Shown piece after piece: positions 16,115-24,202 of a stretch of 42,036 nt of DNA. Under the pieces are notes generated by a model. It was not told the origin of the DNA. It searched no databases and was given only the letters and a program-made list of their open reading frames with translations. The stretch's first letter is position 1. Each line of letters starts with the position of its first letter. The position numbers and the translations under genes were made by a program. The DNA is from Bacteriovoracaceae bacterium UBA6144 (GTDB lineage Bacteria > Bdellovibrionota > Bacteriovoracia > Bacteriovoracales > Bacteriovoracaceae), in contig DIVA01000106.1 of the NCBI GenBank assembly GCA_002435705.1, forward strand, positions 24,250-66,285, in the 5' to 3' direction.

Positions 16115-17251
16115 ATGGATTTTGCAATTACCCCTGAACAAAAAGAGATTCAGGAGTTGGCACTAAAGTTCGCACGTAATGAGATGATCCCTGTTGCCCA
16201 AAAATTTGATGAGGAAGGAATTTTTCCAAAAGAAATTTTTAAAAAGGCTTGGGAACTAGGTCTCGTTAATACTTGTATCCCAGCTGAATATGGTGGCACA
16301 GGCTTTAGCTCACTCGATGGTGTCATTATTTCTGAAGCACTCGCTTATGGCTGTATGGGCATGAACACTTCATTCATGGCTAACGATCTCGCACTTCTTC
16401 CGATTGTTATTGGTGGAAGTGACGAGCAGAAAAAGAAATTCCTCACTCCTTTTACGACAGATTTTAAAATCGCGAGTTTCTGTTTAACTGAGCCAGGAAA
16501 TGGTTCAGACGCTGGCGGTCTCAAAACATCTCTTAAAGATGGTGGGGATCACTGGATTCTTAGCGGTGAAAAAATGTGGATTACCAATGCGGGGTATGCA
16601 GATCTTTTTGTGGTGTATGCCACCATTGATCCCGCTCTTAAGCATAAAGGAATCTGTGCCATTGTTGTTGATCCCAAGAGCCCTGGAATTGAGTTAGGAA
16701 AAAAAGAAGACAAGATGGGCCACCGCTCATCCGACACAAGAGGAATTCGTTTTAATAATGTGAAGGTTCCTAAAGAGAATATGCTCGGAGGTGTGGGTGA
16801 AGGCTGGAGTATAGCAATGAAGACCCTAGACCACTCTCGTCCCTTAGTGGCTTCATCAGCTCTGGGCGGCGCATGGCGTGCTCTAGATCTTAGTGTAAGC
16901 TACTCCAAAGAGCGTACACAGTTTGGCGTAACGATTTCAAAACACCAAGCCATTCAATTCATGATTGCCGAAATGGCCATGAAAGTAGAGGCTTCAAGAC
17001 TGATGACCTATAAAGCCGCGTGGCTTTGTGATCAGGGCGTTAAAAATACAGAAGTCGCCTCTTATGCAAAAGCATTTGCTTCCGACTCTTGTATGCAAAT
17101 CACCACAGATGCCGTACAAATTTATGGTGGCTACGGCTACTCAAAAGAATATCCCGTTGAAAAACTCATGCGTGATGCCAAGCTGATTCAAATCTATGAG
17201 GGTACCTCGCAGATTCAGCGCTTAGTTATTGCTCGTGAAGTTTTGAAATAG
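16115..17251 (+). CDS. Acyl-CoA dehydrogenase
   Basis: The 378-residue flavoenzyme oxidises acyl-CoA to enoyl-CoA in beta-oxidation and passes electrons to ETF. It has the N-terminal helical domain (FAITPEQKEIQELALKFAR), the FAD-binding CLTEPGNGSDAGG and WITNAGYAD stretches, and the C-terminal YGGYGYSKEYPVEKLMRDAK and IYEGTSQIQRL. The Glu in IYEGTSQIQ is at the place of the catalytic base in short- and medium-chain enzymes. AAGGA precedes the ATG. It leads directly into etfB and etfA, its electron acceptors, as one operon. Chain-length preference cannot be read from the sequence. Confidence 0.95.
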   Translation: MDFAITPEQKEIQELALKFARNEMIPVAQKFDEEGIFPKEIFKKAWELGLVNTCIPAEYGGTGFSSLDGVIISEALAYGCMGMNTSFMANDLALLPIVIGGSDEQKKKFLTPFTTDFKIASFCLTEPGNGSDAGGLKTSLKDGGDHWILSGEKMWITNAGYADLFVVYATIDPALKHKGICAIVVDPKSPGIELGKKEDKMGHRSSDTRGIRFNNVKVPKENMLGGVGEGWSIAMKTLDHSRPLVASSALGGAWRALDLSVSYSKERTQFGVTISKHQAIQFMIAEMAMKVEASRLMTYKAAWLCDQGVKNTEVASYAKAFASDSCMQITTDAVQIYGGYGYSKEYPVEKLMRDAKLIQIYEGTSQIQRLVIAREVLK

Positions 17252-17270
17252 ATTCACTCAAGGAGAAGGT

Positions 17271-18059
17271 ATGAATATTTTTGTTTGCGTTAAACAGGTT
17301 CCCGACACGGAAACCAAGGTGACTCCTAATAGCGATAAATCTTTTATCGAAACATCTTCCATTAAATGGATCATGAATCCTTATGATGAGTTTGCCGTAG
17401 AGCAGGCTTTGCTCGTTAAGCAAGCCAATCCCGCAGCCAATGTCACAGTTGTCCGCGTAGGGTCAGTAAAAGACACAGAAGCATTGAGAACGGCCATGGC
17501 CATGGGTGCTGACGATGCTATTTTAGTTGAAGCCAATGACAACCTCGATTCGTATTCGATTGCTAAAGCACTCAAGGGTGCAATCGATAAGTCTGGCAAA
17601 AAAGCTGACCTGATACTTACGGGTAAGCAAGCCATCGATGATGACTGTCTCCAGGTCCCACAAATTCTTGCTCAAATGCTTAACATGCCTTCCGTCGCCG
17701 TGGTTGTTGGCTTCGAGCTTAATGGCACGACTGTGAAAGCTAAGCGTGAAGTAGAAGGCGGCGCACTTGAAGTTTATGAGATGTCGACTCCCTGCTTGGT
17801 TGCAGCTAACAAAGGTCTCAATACTCCTCGATACGCTTCTTTGCCGGGTATCATGAAGGCTAAGAAAAAGCCACTCGCACAATACTCCTTGGCGGATGTG
17901 GGCGTGAGCGATGCTGACCGTCGTGTGAAATACTCTAACTTCCAACTTCCCCCAGAAAAACCAGCTGGTAAAAAATTCGATGCGGCTGATGCAGCTAATC
18001 AAGCTGCTGTCGTAGCGCAAGTTGTGGGCCTACTTCGTACTGAAGCAAAAATTATTTAA
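17271..18059 (+). CDS. etfB: Electron transfer flavoprotein subunit beta
   Basis: The 262-residue subunit carries AMP in the ETF heterodimer and passes electrons from acyl-CoA dehydrogenases towards ETF:quinone oxidoreductase. Recognised by MNIFVCVKQVPDTETKV at the N-terminus, MNPYDEFAVEQAL, TGKQAIDDDCLQVPQILAQML and the later LNTPRYASLPGIMKAKKKP, the usual ETF-beta signature. It lies 19 bases after the acyl-CoA dehydrogenase stop and 14 bases before etfA. GGAGAAGG before the ATG gives a strong ribosome site. Confidence 0.97.
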   Translation: MNIFVCVKQVPDTETKVTPNSDKSFIETSSIKWIMNPYDEFAVEQALLVKQANPAANVTVVRVGSVKDTEALRTAMAMGADDAILVEANDNLDSYSIAKALKGAIDKSGKKADLILTGKQAIDDDCLQVPQILAQMLNMPSVAVVVGFELNGTTVKAKREVEGGALEVYEMSTPCLVAANKGLNTPRYASLPGIMKAKKKPLAQYSLADVGVSDADRRVKYSNFQLPPEKPAGKKFDAADAANQAAVVAQVVGLLRTEAKII

Positions 18060-18073
18060 TTAAGGAAAAAATC

Positions 18074-19036
18074 ATGGCAAACGTACTCATTTTTACAGAA
18101 ACAAATGATGGTAAAGTAAAACCAGTCACTCTCGAAATCCTCGGAAAACTCAATGGCCAAAAGGCTGAAGTGGCAGTCATTGGAGACCTCTCCGACGAGC
18201 AAGTTAAACTACTAGCTTCTTATGGTGCTCAGAAAGTACATAAACTAAAGGGCGCTAACCTTGATAAGTATTCACCCGAAGGTTATTCAAACGCTCTTCA
18301 CGGATTTATCAAATCACAAAGCTACGATTATGTGTTAGCTGGTGCGACTTCGACGGGTAAAGACCTTATCCCTCGTCTTGCGGCATCATTTGAAGCTGGA
18401 TGTGCTTCAGATTGCACTAATTTTACTTTTGATGGTGGAACCTTTGCCGGTACACGTCCACTTTTCGCGGGTAAGTGCTTGGCCAAGGTTGAACTCACTG
18501 GACCAAAGCCTCACTTTGCCACTGTACGCCCGAATGCTCTAGGGATGCCTGCAAGTCCAACTGCGGGAGCTGGAGAAAGTGCTGATGTTTCCGCTGACGC
18601 TGGTGCGATTCGTGCAGCTATCAAAGAAATTATTAAAGCCGCTTCAAGCAAAGTAGATCTCACAGAAGCCAACATCATCATCTCGGGCGGAAGGGCGATG
18701 AAGAATGCTGAGAACTTTAAAATCTTAAATGACATGGCAGATGTGATTGGTGCGACTGTGGGTGCTTCAAGAGCGGCTGTTGATTCAGGATTTGCCCCTC
18801 ATGCTATGCAGGTTGGCCAAACAGGTAAAACCGTTGCCCCTTCTCTTTATATCGCTTGCGGTATCTCCGGTGCCATTCAGCACTTGGCCGGTATGCGTAC
18901 ATCGAAAGTTATTGTGGCCATCAACACAGATCCAGATGCCCCAATCTTTACAAAAGCAGACTATGGAATTGTAGGAGACCTCTTTACTATTGTACCCATC
19001 ATGACAGAAGAGTTTAAAAAACTTCTCAGTAAATAA
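18074..19036 (+). CDS. etfA: Electron transfer flavoprotein subunit alpha
   Basis: The 320-residue subunit binds the redox-active FAD. The N-terminal domain (MANVLIFTETNDGKVKPV) is followed by the C-terminal FAD domain with IIISGGRAMKNAENFKIL, GATVGASRAAVDSGF, VGQTGKTVAPSLYIACGISG and AINTDPDAPIF, all typical ETF-alpha signatures. It is the last gene of the acyl-CoA dehydrogenase/etfB/etfA operon, and a long hairpin follows ten bases after its stop. Confidence 0.97.
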   Translation: MANVLIFTETNDGKVKPVTLEILGKLNGQKAEVAVIGDLSDEQVKLLASYGAQKVHKLKGANLDKYSPEGYSNALHGFIKSQSYDYVLAGATSTGKDLIPRLAASFEAGCASDCTNFTFDGGTFAGTRPLFAGKCLAKVELTGPKPHFATVRPNALGMPASPTAGAGESADVSADAGAIRAAIKEIIKAASSKVDLTEANIIISGGRAMKNAENFKILNDMADVIGATVGASRAAVDSGFAPHAMQVGQTGKTVAPSLYIACGISGAIQHLAGMRTSKVIVAINTDPDAPIFTKADYGIVGDLFTIVPIMTEEFKKLLSK

Positions 19037-19046
19037 TTTGTTTTAG

Positions 19047-19080
19047 GGCTCTGAGAGGGAGATTTCTTCCTTTCAGGGCC
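19047..19080 (+). terminator. Long hairpin after etfA, probable terminator
   Basis: Fifteen-base arms (GGCTCTGAGAGGGAG and CTTCCTTTCAGGGCC) pair through Watson-Crick and a few G-T pairs around an ATTT loop. The T-run after it is poor (TTGTCC), so termination may be incomplete or Rho-assisted. Confidence 0.6.
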
Positions 19081-19196
19081 TTGTCCGACCATTTCTCTTA
19101 TGTGAAGTCAGATAATAATAGCGGCATTTTTTTCCTAACCCACCTTTTTCTCGATACGCTTTCTCCATACTAGTCATTTGTTTTATGGAGGAAACG

Positions 19197-20459
19197 ATGA
19201 AATATTCTTTTTTGGGCGCAGCCCTGATTACACTGTCATTCAATGCTCTCTCTGGTGAATCCTTTTTTGCCCCACTCGATGTTAACTCTCTTCACGATCA
19301 AGAAATTGAGAGAGAAGTAAAGGGAGAAGCCCCTCGCTTTGCTATTCCTCATGATATTCATTTCAATTCTCTTACAGATAAATCCTCTTGGACTGAAGTG
19401 AATGGAAAGATGGTGTGGACTCACAGAGTGGTAGCGCCAAACTCCGTCTCTTTAAACTTTGGTTTTACAAAGTTCAACCTTCCTGAATCAGCTGAACTCA
19501 AGATCTACTCAAGTGATTTTTCAAAAAACATGAGATCTTTCACTGCGATGGATAACAATGTTGACCGTCAACTTTGGACACCAGTTATTCTTGCTGACGA
19601 TGTAACAATTGAGTTAGCTGTTGATGCAAAAGAATTGAATCTAGTTGAGCTTGAATTAGGTCGCGTCGGCCAAGGTTTTAGAACATTTGCTCAAAAGTCA
19701 GCTAAGGCTGGCGCATGTAACGTTGATGTTGCTTGCTCGGAGGGGGATGAGTGGAGAGAGGAGATCGACTCTGTTGCAGTGATCTCTCGCGGCGGATCTA
19801 CATTCTGCACTGGCTTCATGGTTAACAATACTCAAAATGATAAGACGCCATACTTTATGACTGCTAATCATTGCGGCATCACAGCTGCCAATGCAGCAAG
19901 CCTCGTGACTTATTGGAATTACCAACGTTCTACTTGCCGTGGTTCTCGTGCTAATCGCTCGAATCAATTCAACACGGGCTCTCAATTTCTCGCTAGCTCT
20001 GCTCGCTCTGACTTTACACTCGTTAGACTTAATACTGCCCCACGCTCTGAATGGAATGTAAGTTATGCTGGTTGGGATCGCTCGGGAGACGAAGCCTCTA
20101 TGGCGGTAGCTATTCACCACCCGGCTACAGACGAGAAGAGCATTTCATTTGAAATGGATCCAACTACGACAACCATGTACCTTAAAAATGATATTGTTAA
20201 GAACGGTACACATGTTCGCGTAACAGACTGGGACAAGGGCACAACTGAACCAGGTTCATCGGGCTCACCACTCTTTAACCAAGACCACAGAGTCATCGGT
20301 CAGTTGCATGGTGGATATGCCTCTTGCACAAGCCGCACATCTGATTGGTATGGCCGCATTTCCGTTAGTTGGAATGGTGATGGAACACCTTCTACTCGCC
20401 TTAAGGATCATCTTGATTCTGCTAATCGTGGCATGAGATTTACAGATACAATTCGATAA
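19197..20459 (+). CDS. Secreted Lys-C-type (lysyl endopeptidase-like) serine protease
   Basis: The start is taken at the ATG at 19197, preceded by GGAGG; a frame from 19185 would begin inside that ribosome site. The 420-residue product has a signal peptide (ends near NALSG), an N-terminal propeptide-like region (about 25-170) and a trypsin-fold domain. The triad is visible: His in FMTANHC, Asp in SDFTLVRL, Ser in TEPGSSGSPLF. Paired cysteines (ACNVDVAC, TFCTGF, STCRGS, ASCTSR) resemble the disulfides of Achromobacter protease I and related lysyl endopeptidases. Lys specificity is not certain. Export to the periplasm or medium, with a role in protein breakdown, is likely. It ends in a strong terminator. 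Confidence 0.88.
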   Translation: MKYSFLGAALITLSFNALSGESFFAPLDVNSLHDQEIEREVKGEAPRFAIPHDIHFNSLTDKSSWTEVNGKMVWTHRVVAPNSVSLNFGFTKFNLPESAELKIYSSDFSKNMRSFTAMDNNVDRQLWTPVILADDVTIELAVDAKELNLVELELGRVGQGFRTFAQKSAKAGACNVDVACSEGDEWREEIDSVAVISRGGSTFCTGFMVNNTQNDKTPYFMTANHCGITAANAASLVTYWNYQRSTCRGSRANRSNQFNTGSQFLASSARSDFTLVRLNTAPRSEWNVSYAGWDRSGDEASMAVAIHHPATDEKSISFEMDPTTTTMYLKNDIVKNGTHVRVTDWDKGTTEPGSSGSPLFNQDHRVIGQLHGGYASCTSRTSDWYGRISVSWNGDGTPSTRLKDHLDSANRGMRFTDTIR

Positions 20460-20463
20460 CTAA

Positions 20464-20496
20464 TAAAAAAAGCTCCCGGAAGGGAGCTTTTTTTTT
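20464..20496. terminator. Bidirectional Rho-independent terminator
   Basis: Stem AGCTCCC/GGGAGCT with a GGAA loop, flanked by seven A on the left and nine T on the right. It lies between the converging protease gene and a minus-strand gene that ends at 20499, so it can stop both. Confidence 0.93.
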
Positions 20497-20498
20497 GT

Positions 20499-21377
20499 TT
20501 AAAATCTAAAACCATACACTTGAGAATCATCAACCTGAACCGCTTGAGCTGTTTCTTCGGCCTGCATCTCTTGAACTGGAGCACCAAATGTTCCAATTTG
20601 TTGTTGAGATCCATCATCATTTATAATGGCGGCATACGCATCATTTGATTCAATTTCAACATTGTTGTTTTCTGCAATCTGAGCGTTATTTCCATAAGAG
20701 TCTTCACTGCTATTGCCCACATCTTCCTGAGCTTCGGCTTTCGCTTGAAACTTTAATCTTGTTCCTTCAAACTGACCATTTGTGAGGGTAACCATGTATG
20801 AGGTTTTATCCATCTGGTAAAGCATTCCGCTCAATACTTGGCCGTTATAATCGTACTCAAAAACATTCCCTACCATCTGAGCGAATGAAATACTTATTGA
20901 TTCACTATTAGGTAGAGAAACACTGATTGAATCAATCACACCGTCTGTGGCGACTAGTAAGCCATTAAAGTCTGTTGACTTGAGTGACTGTTGATATTTC
21001 TTGGCATTGAAAACTTCTACTAATTCAAGACTTAGATCTTCCTGGATCGCTGCCTGTGGCTCGGTTGATTCAAGATTACTCGATGCGATCACTTCTTTGC
21101 GTGAAGATGATGCTTTAAGATTTAAATTGTCTTGAACAAGAGGTGCCTTAACTGTGTTTTGTGAAGCAGACTTAAGTTTTACCCACTCACCTGCGTGAGC
21201 AAGTTGACGACCCTTTGTCGTGATGCCATTGATCTCATCTAAACGTTTAACAAACTTTACGTTTTGCGAATCCATAAAGGCGTCTGAATTGATGACAACC
21301 GAATTATAAACACCAAGGACAATGAAACCGAGGCTTAATAAGCTTATCACTGGTCTCTTAAAAGTATTGGTTTCCAT
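20499..21377 (-). CDS. Membrane-anchored or secreted protein of unknown function
   Basis: The 292-residue product has one N-terminal hydrophobic segment (about 10-28, LLSLGFIVLGVYNSVVI) that may be an uncleaved anchor, since no clear cleavage site follows. Residues 30-110 look disordered (Ser/Lys/Asn-rich). About 115-215 form a beta-rich domain (LVEVFNAKKYQQSLKS, LPNSESISISFAQMVGNVFEYDYNG, MLYQMDKTSYMVTL), and the last 75 residues are acidic and Asn/Gln/Glu-rich, ending in a Phe (YGFRF). I recognise no family. The ATG has AGGAG before it. It is a single-gene unit ending in the bidirectional terminator. Confidence 0.75.
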   Translation of the reverse strand: METNTFKRPVISLLSLGFIVLGVYNSVVINSDAFMDSQNVKFVKRLDEINGITTKGRQLAHAGEWVKLKSASQNTVKAPLVQDNLNLKASSSRKEVIASSNLESTEPQAAIQEDLSLELVEVFNAKKYQQSLKSTDFNGLLVATDGVIDSISVSLPNSESISISFAQMVGNVFEYDYNGQVLSGMLYQMDKTSYMVTLTNGQFEGTRLKFQAKAEAQEDVGNSSEDSYGNNAQIAENNNVEIESNDAYAAIINDDGSQQQIGTFGAPVQEMQAEETAQAVQVDDSQVYGFRF

Positions 21378-21460
21378 AATGAGCTCCTAAAAAGTTACCT
21401 TCTTAGAAGCAAGCAGGATGCCAAATGATTTAACAGGGGGTTGATGCTAAGTGATTGAAA

Positions 21461-21488
21461 TCAATGGCCCCTTTTCGGGGGTCATTGA
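21461..21488. terminator. Hairpin downstream of the RHH-like gene, possible terminator
   Basis: Eleven-base arms TCAATGGCCCC and GGGGTCATTGA (one G-T pair) enclose a six-base loop. On the minus strand it lies after the small RHH-like gene that stops at 21529. The T-run is short (TTTC), so its strength is doubtful. The left arm also pairs with the preceding ATTGA, giving an alternative small hairpin. Confidence 0.5.
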
Positions 21489-21528
21489 TGATTAATAGAC
21501 AGTGACAAAAGTTTAGACAGCTTAGGAC

Positions 21529-21720
21529 CTAGTCAACAGTGAGGGTGGCCTTAAGGTAATCAAGATGGCTTGAGCGGAATCGCTTAAGAGCAATCACCAC
21601 TAATTCATCAATTTTGATTCCAGAGTTTTTTGCCATGAGCTCAAAATCTTCAGCAACTTTCTTTTCGATCATGACTTTAACTTCTTTGAGTTCACCGACA
21701 TTTTGTTTTTGAGATTTCAT
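21529..21720 (-). CDS. Small ribbon-helix-helix-like protein
   Basis: The product has about 63 residues. A predicted strand (EVKVMIEKKVAEDFELMA) is followed by a helix-turn-helix-like second half (GIKIDELVVIALKRFRSSHL), the shape of Arc/MetJ-type ribbon-helix-helix DNA-binding proteins, and basic residues are well placed. It may regulate a nearby gene, or be an antitoxin without a visible toxin partner. No toxin-like frame adjoins it. Two ATG codons stand in tandem; the second has GGAG at the better distance. Family assignment is by shape only. Confidence 0.55.
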   Translation of the reverse strand: MKSQKQNVGELKEVKVMIEKKVAEDFELMAKNSGIKIDELVVIALKRFRSSHLDYLKATLTVD

Positions 21721-21785
21721 CATTACTCCACTGGTATTGAGGGTGCACCATCATGGCCTTTTTATATGACCTTGTCATGAGGCTA

Positions 21786-22328
21786 TCAGCGTGACCCCAC
21801 AACTTCTATGGCATTCTTGCGTCGCAGGCTAACTAGGGATTCAGTAATTTCAAAGTCCAACAGGGGGCAATAGCGATATAAATCCTCTACTTTGCTCCAT
21901 TCTGTCAGGGCGCACAAAACCTGAAATTCCGCCTCACCTATGTCTTCAGTAGAATTAAGTATTGAGGCTTTAGCTAGAAGTTTAACATGTGGCGGAGGCC
22001 TCAGAGCTGCGACCTTGGAATAGCGATCCAATACCTCCTGAGCACGACTCTTGAGCACAGAGTAGGGATAGTGGATCTGCTTGTCTTCCTCACCCACAAT
22101 TTCTGGTTCAACGATAAAATCGACATGCAAGGTTGAGGCTGTTTCAATGATGATATTATAAAAAGCTTTAAGGCCTTGGACGCCTTTATAGTGTGCACGA
22201 AAGACATCACCATCTTTAACGATAATAACACCTAAGAGTTCCCGATTTGTCTGTTGGAGAATATTCACTCTACCGGTGAAATTAACCATAGCTTGCTCAT
22301 CCAGAATCTCAAAAATCTTCAGAGACAT
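21786..22328 (-). CDS. DUF4388-like protein of unknown function
   Basis: The 180-residue cytoplasmic protein begins with FTGRVNILQQTNRELLGVIIVKDGDVFRA, followed by GLKAFYNIIIETAS. This resembles the DUF4388 (PatA/PilZ-associated) domain, which begins with a similar G-x-[LV] motif and a glycine-containing strand (F-x-G-x-[IV]). The C-terminal half (about 125-175: AEFQVLCALTEWSKVEDLYRY and FEITESLVSLRRKNAIEV) looks like a winged helix. Such proteins often work in predation, motility or gene regulation in myxobacteria and bdellovibrios, but the target is unknown. It starts three bases after the stop of the Mrp gene. Confidence 0.6.
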   Translation of the reverse strand: MSLKIFEILDEQAMVNFTGRVNILQQTNRELLGVIIVKDGDVFRAHYKGVQGLKAFYNIIIETASTLHVDFIVEPEIVGEEDKQIHYPYSVLKSRAQEVLDRYSKVAALRPPPHVKLLAKASILNSTEDIGEAEFQVLCALTEWSKVEDLYRYCPLLDFEITESLVSLRRKNAIEVVGSR

Positions 22329-22331
22329 CTT

Positions 22332-23480
22332 TTACCTTTGAAAGAGTTTAGAAAGGAATCCTGATTTCGGTTCACTGCCTGGATTAAAATATTGATCAAT
22401 TTTTTGGGAAACGGCAGTGAATGCTCGATTCACAGAGCGACCTTCATAACTGGGATTAAGCATATAAGGCATACCTTCATCCGCTGATGTTCTTAACTCC
22501 AACTCAAGAGGAATGGCACCTAGAAAACTTACATCCAATTTTTTACTCGCTTTCTCTACTCCACCATCACCAAAAATATGGTGCTCATGTTGGCAGTTTG
22601 AACAAACAAATGAACTCATATTCTCAACCATACCAACGATCGGCAGATTGAGCTTTCGAAACATCTCTAAGCCTTTGGTTGCATCTAAGAGAGCCACGTC
22701 CTGTGGAGTGGAAATGATGATGGCTCCATCAACGTGGCAGTTCTGCACCATAGATAACTGTATGTCTCCTGTACCTGGTGGAAGATCAATCAAAAGGTAA
22801 TCGATGCCATTCCAATCAGCATCAAAAAGAAATTGATTTAAAACTCCTCCCAGCATGGGGCCACGCCAGATGACTGGATCTTTCTCATCAATAAAAAGTC
22901 CGAAGCTTAAGAACTTCAAACCATTAGATTCAACTGGTATAATTTTTTTGTCTGCACTCGCAACAGGCTTCTGCTCTCTCTTACCCAAGAGCATTGGAAT
23001 TGATGGCCCGTAGATATCAGCATCAATAATTCCTACTTTCTTTCCCATCCGCAACAGTGAGCTGGCAAGATTGACAGTGAAGGTAGACTTACCAACACCT
23101 CCCTTTCCAGATCCAATGCAAACAACCTTTCCAACTCCTGGGACAGATTTTTTTGCCATCGGTTGAGCGTGACCAGTTTTTATCTGCGCAGGTTGGGCAG
23201 CTGGAGCTTGTGTGCCGACGGCTTTGAAAACATCTGCAGAGCTATTAGAAACAGTCTTTAAAACAATATTGTCGGGAGTGGCAAATTCCTTTAATGCTTC
23301 AACCACCATCGCCTCGATCACTCGTTTGTCCTGCGGACTAATTCCTTCGCGATCATAGGTAATTGTGATTTTTCCTGAATTCTCTGAGATTTCCTTCCAT
23401 CTATCCTCTTGGTGGAAAGATGCTTGGGTAACTGGGTTTTTAATATGACTGAGTCTGGATTTTATGTTTTCAGCATTCAT
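22332..23480 (-). CDS. apbC: Mrp/ApbC/NBP35-family iron-sulfur carrier ATPase
   Basis: The 382-residue cytoplasmic P-loop ATPase carries and transfers [4Fe-4S] clusters to target proteins. The deviant Walker A GSGKGGVGKSTFTVNLA, DADIYGPSIP, DLPPGTGDIQLS, and the cluster-binding CSNC in MSSFVCSNCQHEHHIFG are all intact. The N-terminal about 100 residues form the DUF59-like extension common to Mrp (GISPQDKRVIEAMVVEALKE is weakly alike), then a Gln/Ala-rich linker. Good ribosome site before the ATG (AGGAACGCCAATG; spacing six). It is probably first in a unit with the DUF4388-like gene. Confidence 0.95.
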   Translation of the reverse strand: MNAENIKSRLSHIKNPVTQASFHQEDRWKEISENSGKITITYDREGISPQDKRVIEAMVVEALKEFATPDNIVLKTVSNSSADVFKAVGTQAPAAQPAQIKTGHAQPMAKKSVPGVGKVVCIGSGKGGVGKSTFTVNLASSLLRMGKKVGIIDADIYGPSIPMLLGKREQKPVASADKKIIPVESNGLKFLSFGLFIDEKDPVIWRGPMLGGVLNQFLFDADWNGIDYLLIDLPPGTGDIQLSMVQNCHVDGAIIISTPQDVALLDATKGLEMFRKLNLPIVGMVENMSSFVCSNCQHEHHIFGDGGVEKASKKLDVSFLGAIPLELELRTSADEGMPYMLNPSYEGRSVNRAFTAVSQKIDQYFNPGSEPKSGFLSKLFQR

Positions 23481-23606
23481 TGGCGTTCCTCTATTCTTGA
23501 CACGTTTACTTGGTTAAGTAGCCCAACCTCTTAAGTTTGAGATATTTCTGGCGCTAATTTTTTCATCCTATTATGATGAATATAACTATTGTCGTGGAGT
23601 TATTTT

Positions 23607-24164
23607 TTGTCCGTCTACAAGAGATCCATTTTTCTTATCAATCCAAAATTTCAAATCAAATTTAGTTTGGTCATCTGTTCACTTGTTTGGATCTCAAGCC
23701 TTATTTATCCCTTCACCATCATGGAGCTTTTTAATACTTTTACCAAAATGTCTCCTGAAGCCAAAACAGCTCTCAAGGCAGCCAGAACTGAGCTCTTTGT
23801 TTTTCTCGCCGGCTATCAGTTTATATACATTCTCATTGTTTTTATCATTTGTATCTTTTTGACGCATAAAATCGCAGGCCCCATGTTCAAGCTCACAAAT
23901 TATTTGCGTGGGATCGCTCAGGGTGAGCCTCCAACACACATAAGTTTTCGTGACGGAGACAATTTCTTTGAAGTTGCCGACGAGGTTAACAATGCCTTTG
24001 ATCGCCTTGCTGATAAACACGAAGATGATCTGGCTTACTTGACTGAAGTAACCAGCTATATCAACAATCTGGCACTCGTTGTTCCCGAGGATAAAAAGCC
24101 CGTTATACAAGAGATTAATGCTCGCTTAAGTGAAATGCAAAAGCGTTTCGAAAGTCACCAATAA
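23607..24164 (+). CDS. Membrane protein with HAMP domain but no output domain
   Basis: The TTG at 23607 was chosen (GGAG seven bases before). An upstream TTG at 23589 gives six extra residues. The 185-residue product has two membrane segments (about 18-40 and 72-98) around a short periplasmic loop, then a HAMP linker (HKIAGPMFKLTNYLRGIAQG and about 45 following residues) and a C-terminal helical tail (about 135-185) predicted as a coiled coil. No kinase, cyclase or MCP domain follows, so it may be a signal-relay protein acting by contact with another partner, like other HAMP-only proteins. It is followed 38 bases later by the slt gene. Confidence 0.75.
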   Translation: MSVYKRSIFLINPKFQIKFSLVICSLVWISSLIYPFTIMELFNTFTKMSPEAKTALKAARTELFVFLAGYQFIYILIVFIICIFLTHKIAGPMFKLTNYLRGIAQGEPPTHISFRDGDNFFEVADEVNNAFDRLADKHEDDLAYLTEVTSYINNLALVVPEDKKPVIQEINARLSEMQKRFESHQ

Positions 24165-24202
24165 CTCCCAACTCCTAATTTTGTCATGGTAAACTAGCAA
24201 CA

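Noticed and set aside
17523..18020. Long antisense frame inside etfB (165 residues) and similar frames inside ychF, prs and the protease gene
   Set aside because: They lie opposite well-recognised genes, have no ribosome sites and show no domain-like sequence; they are shadows.
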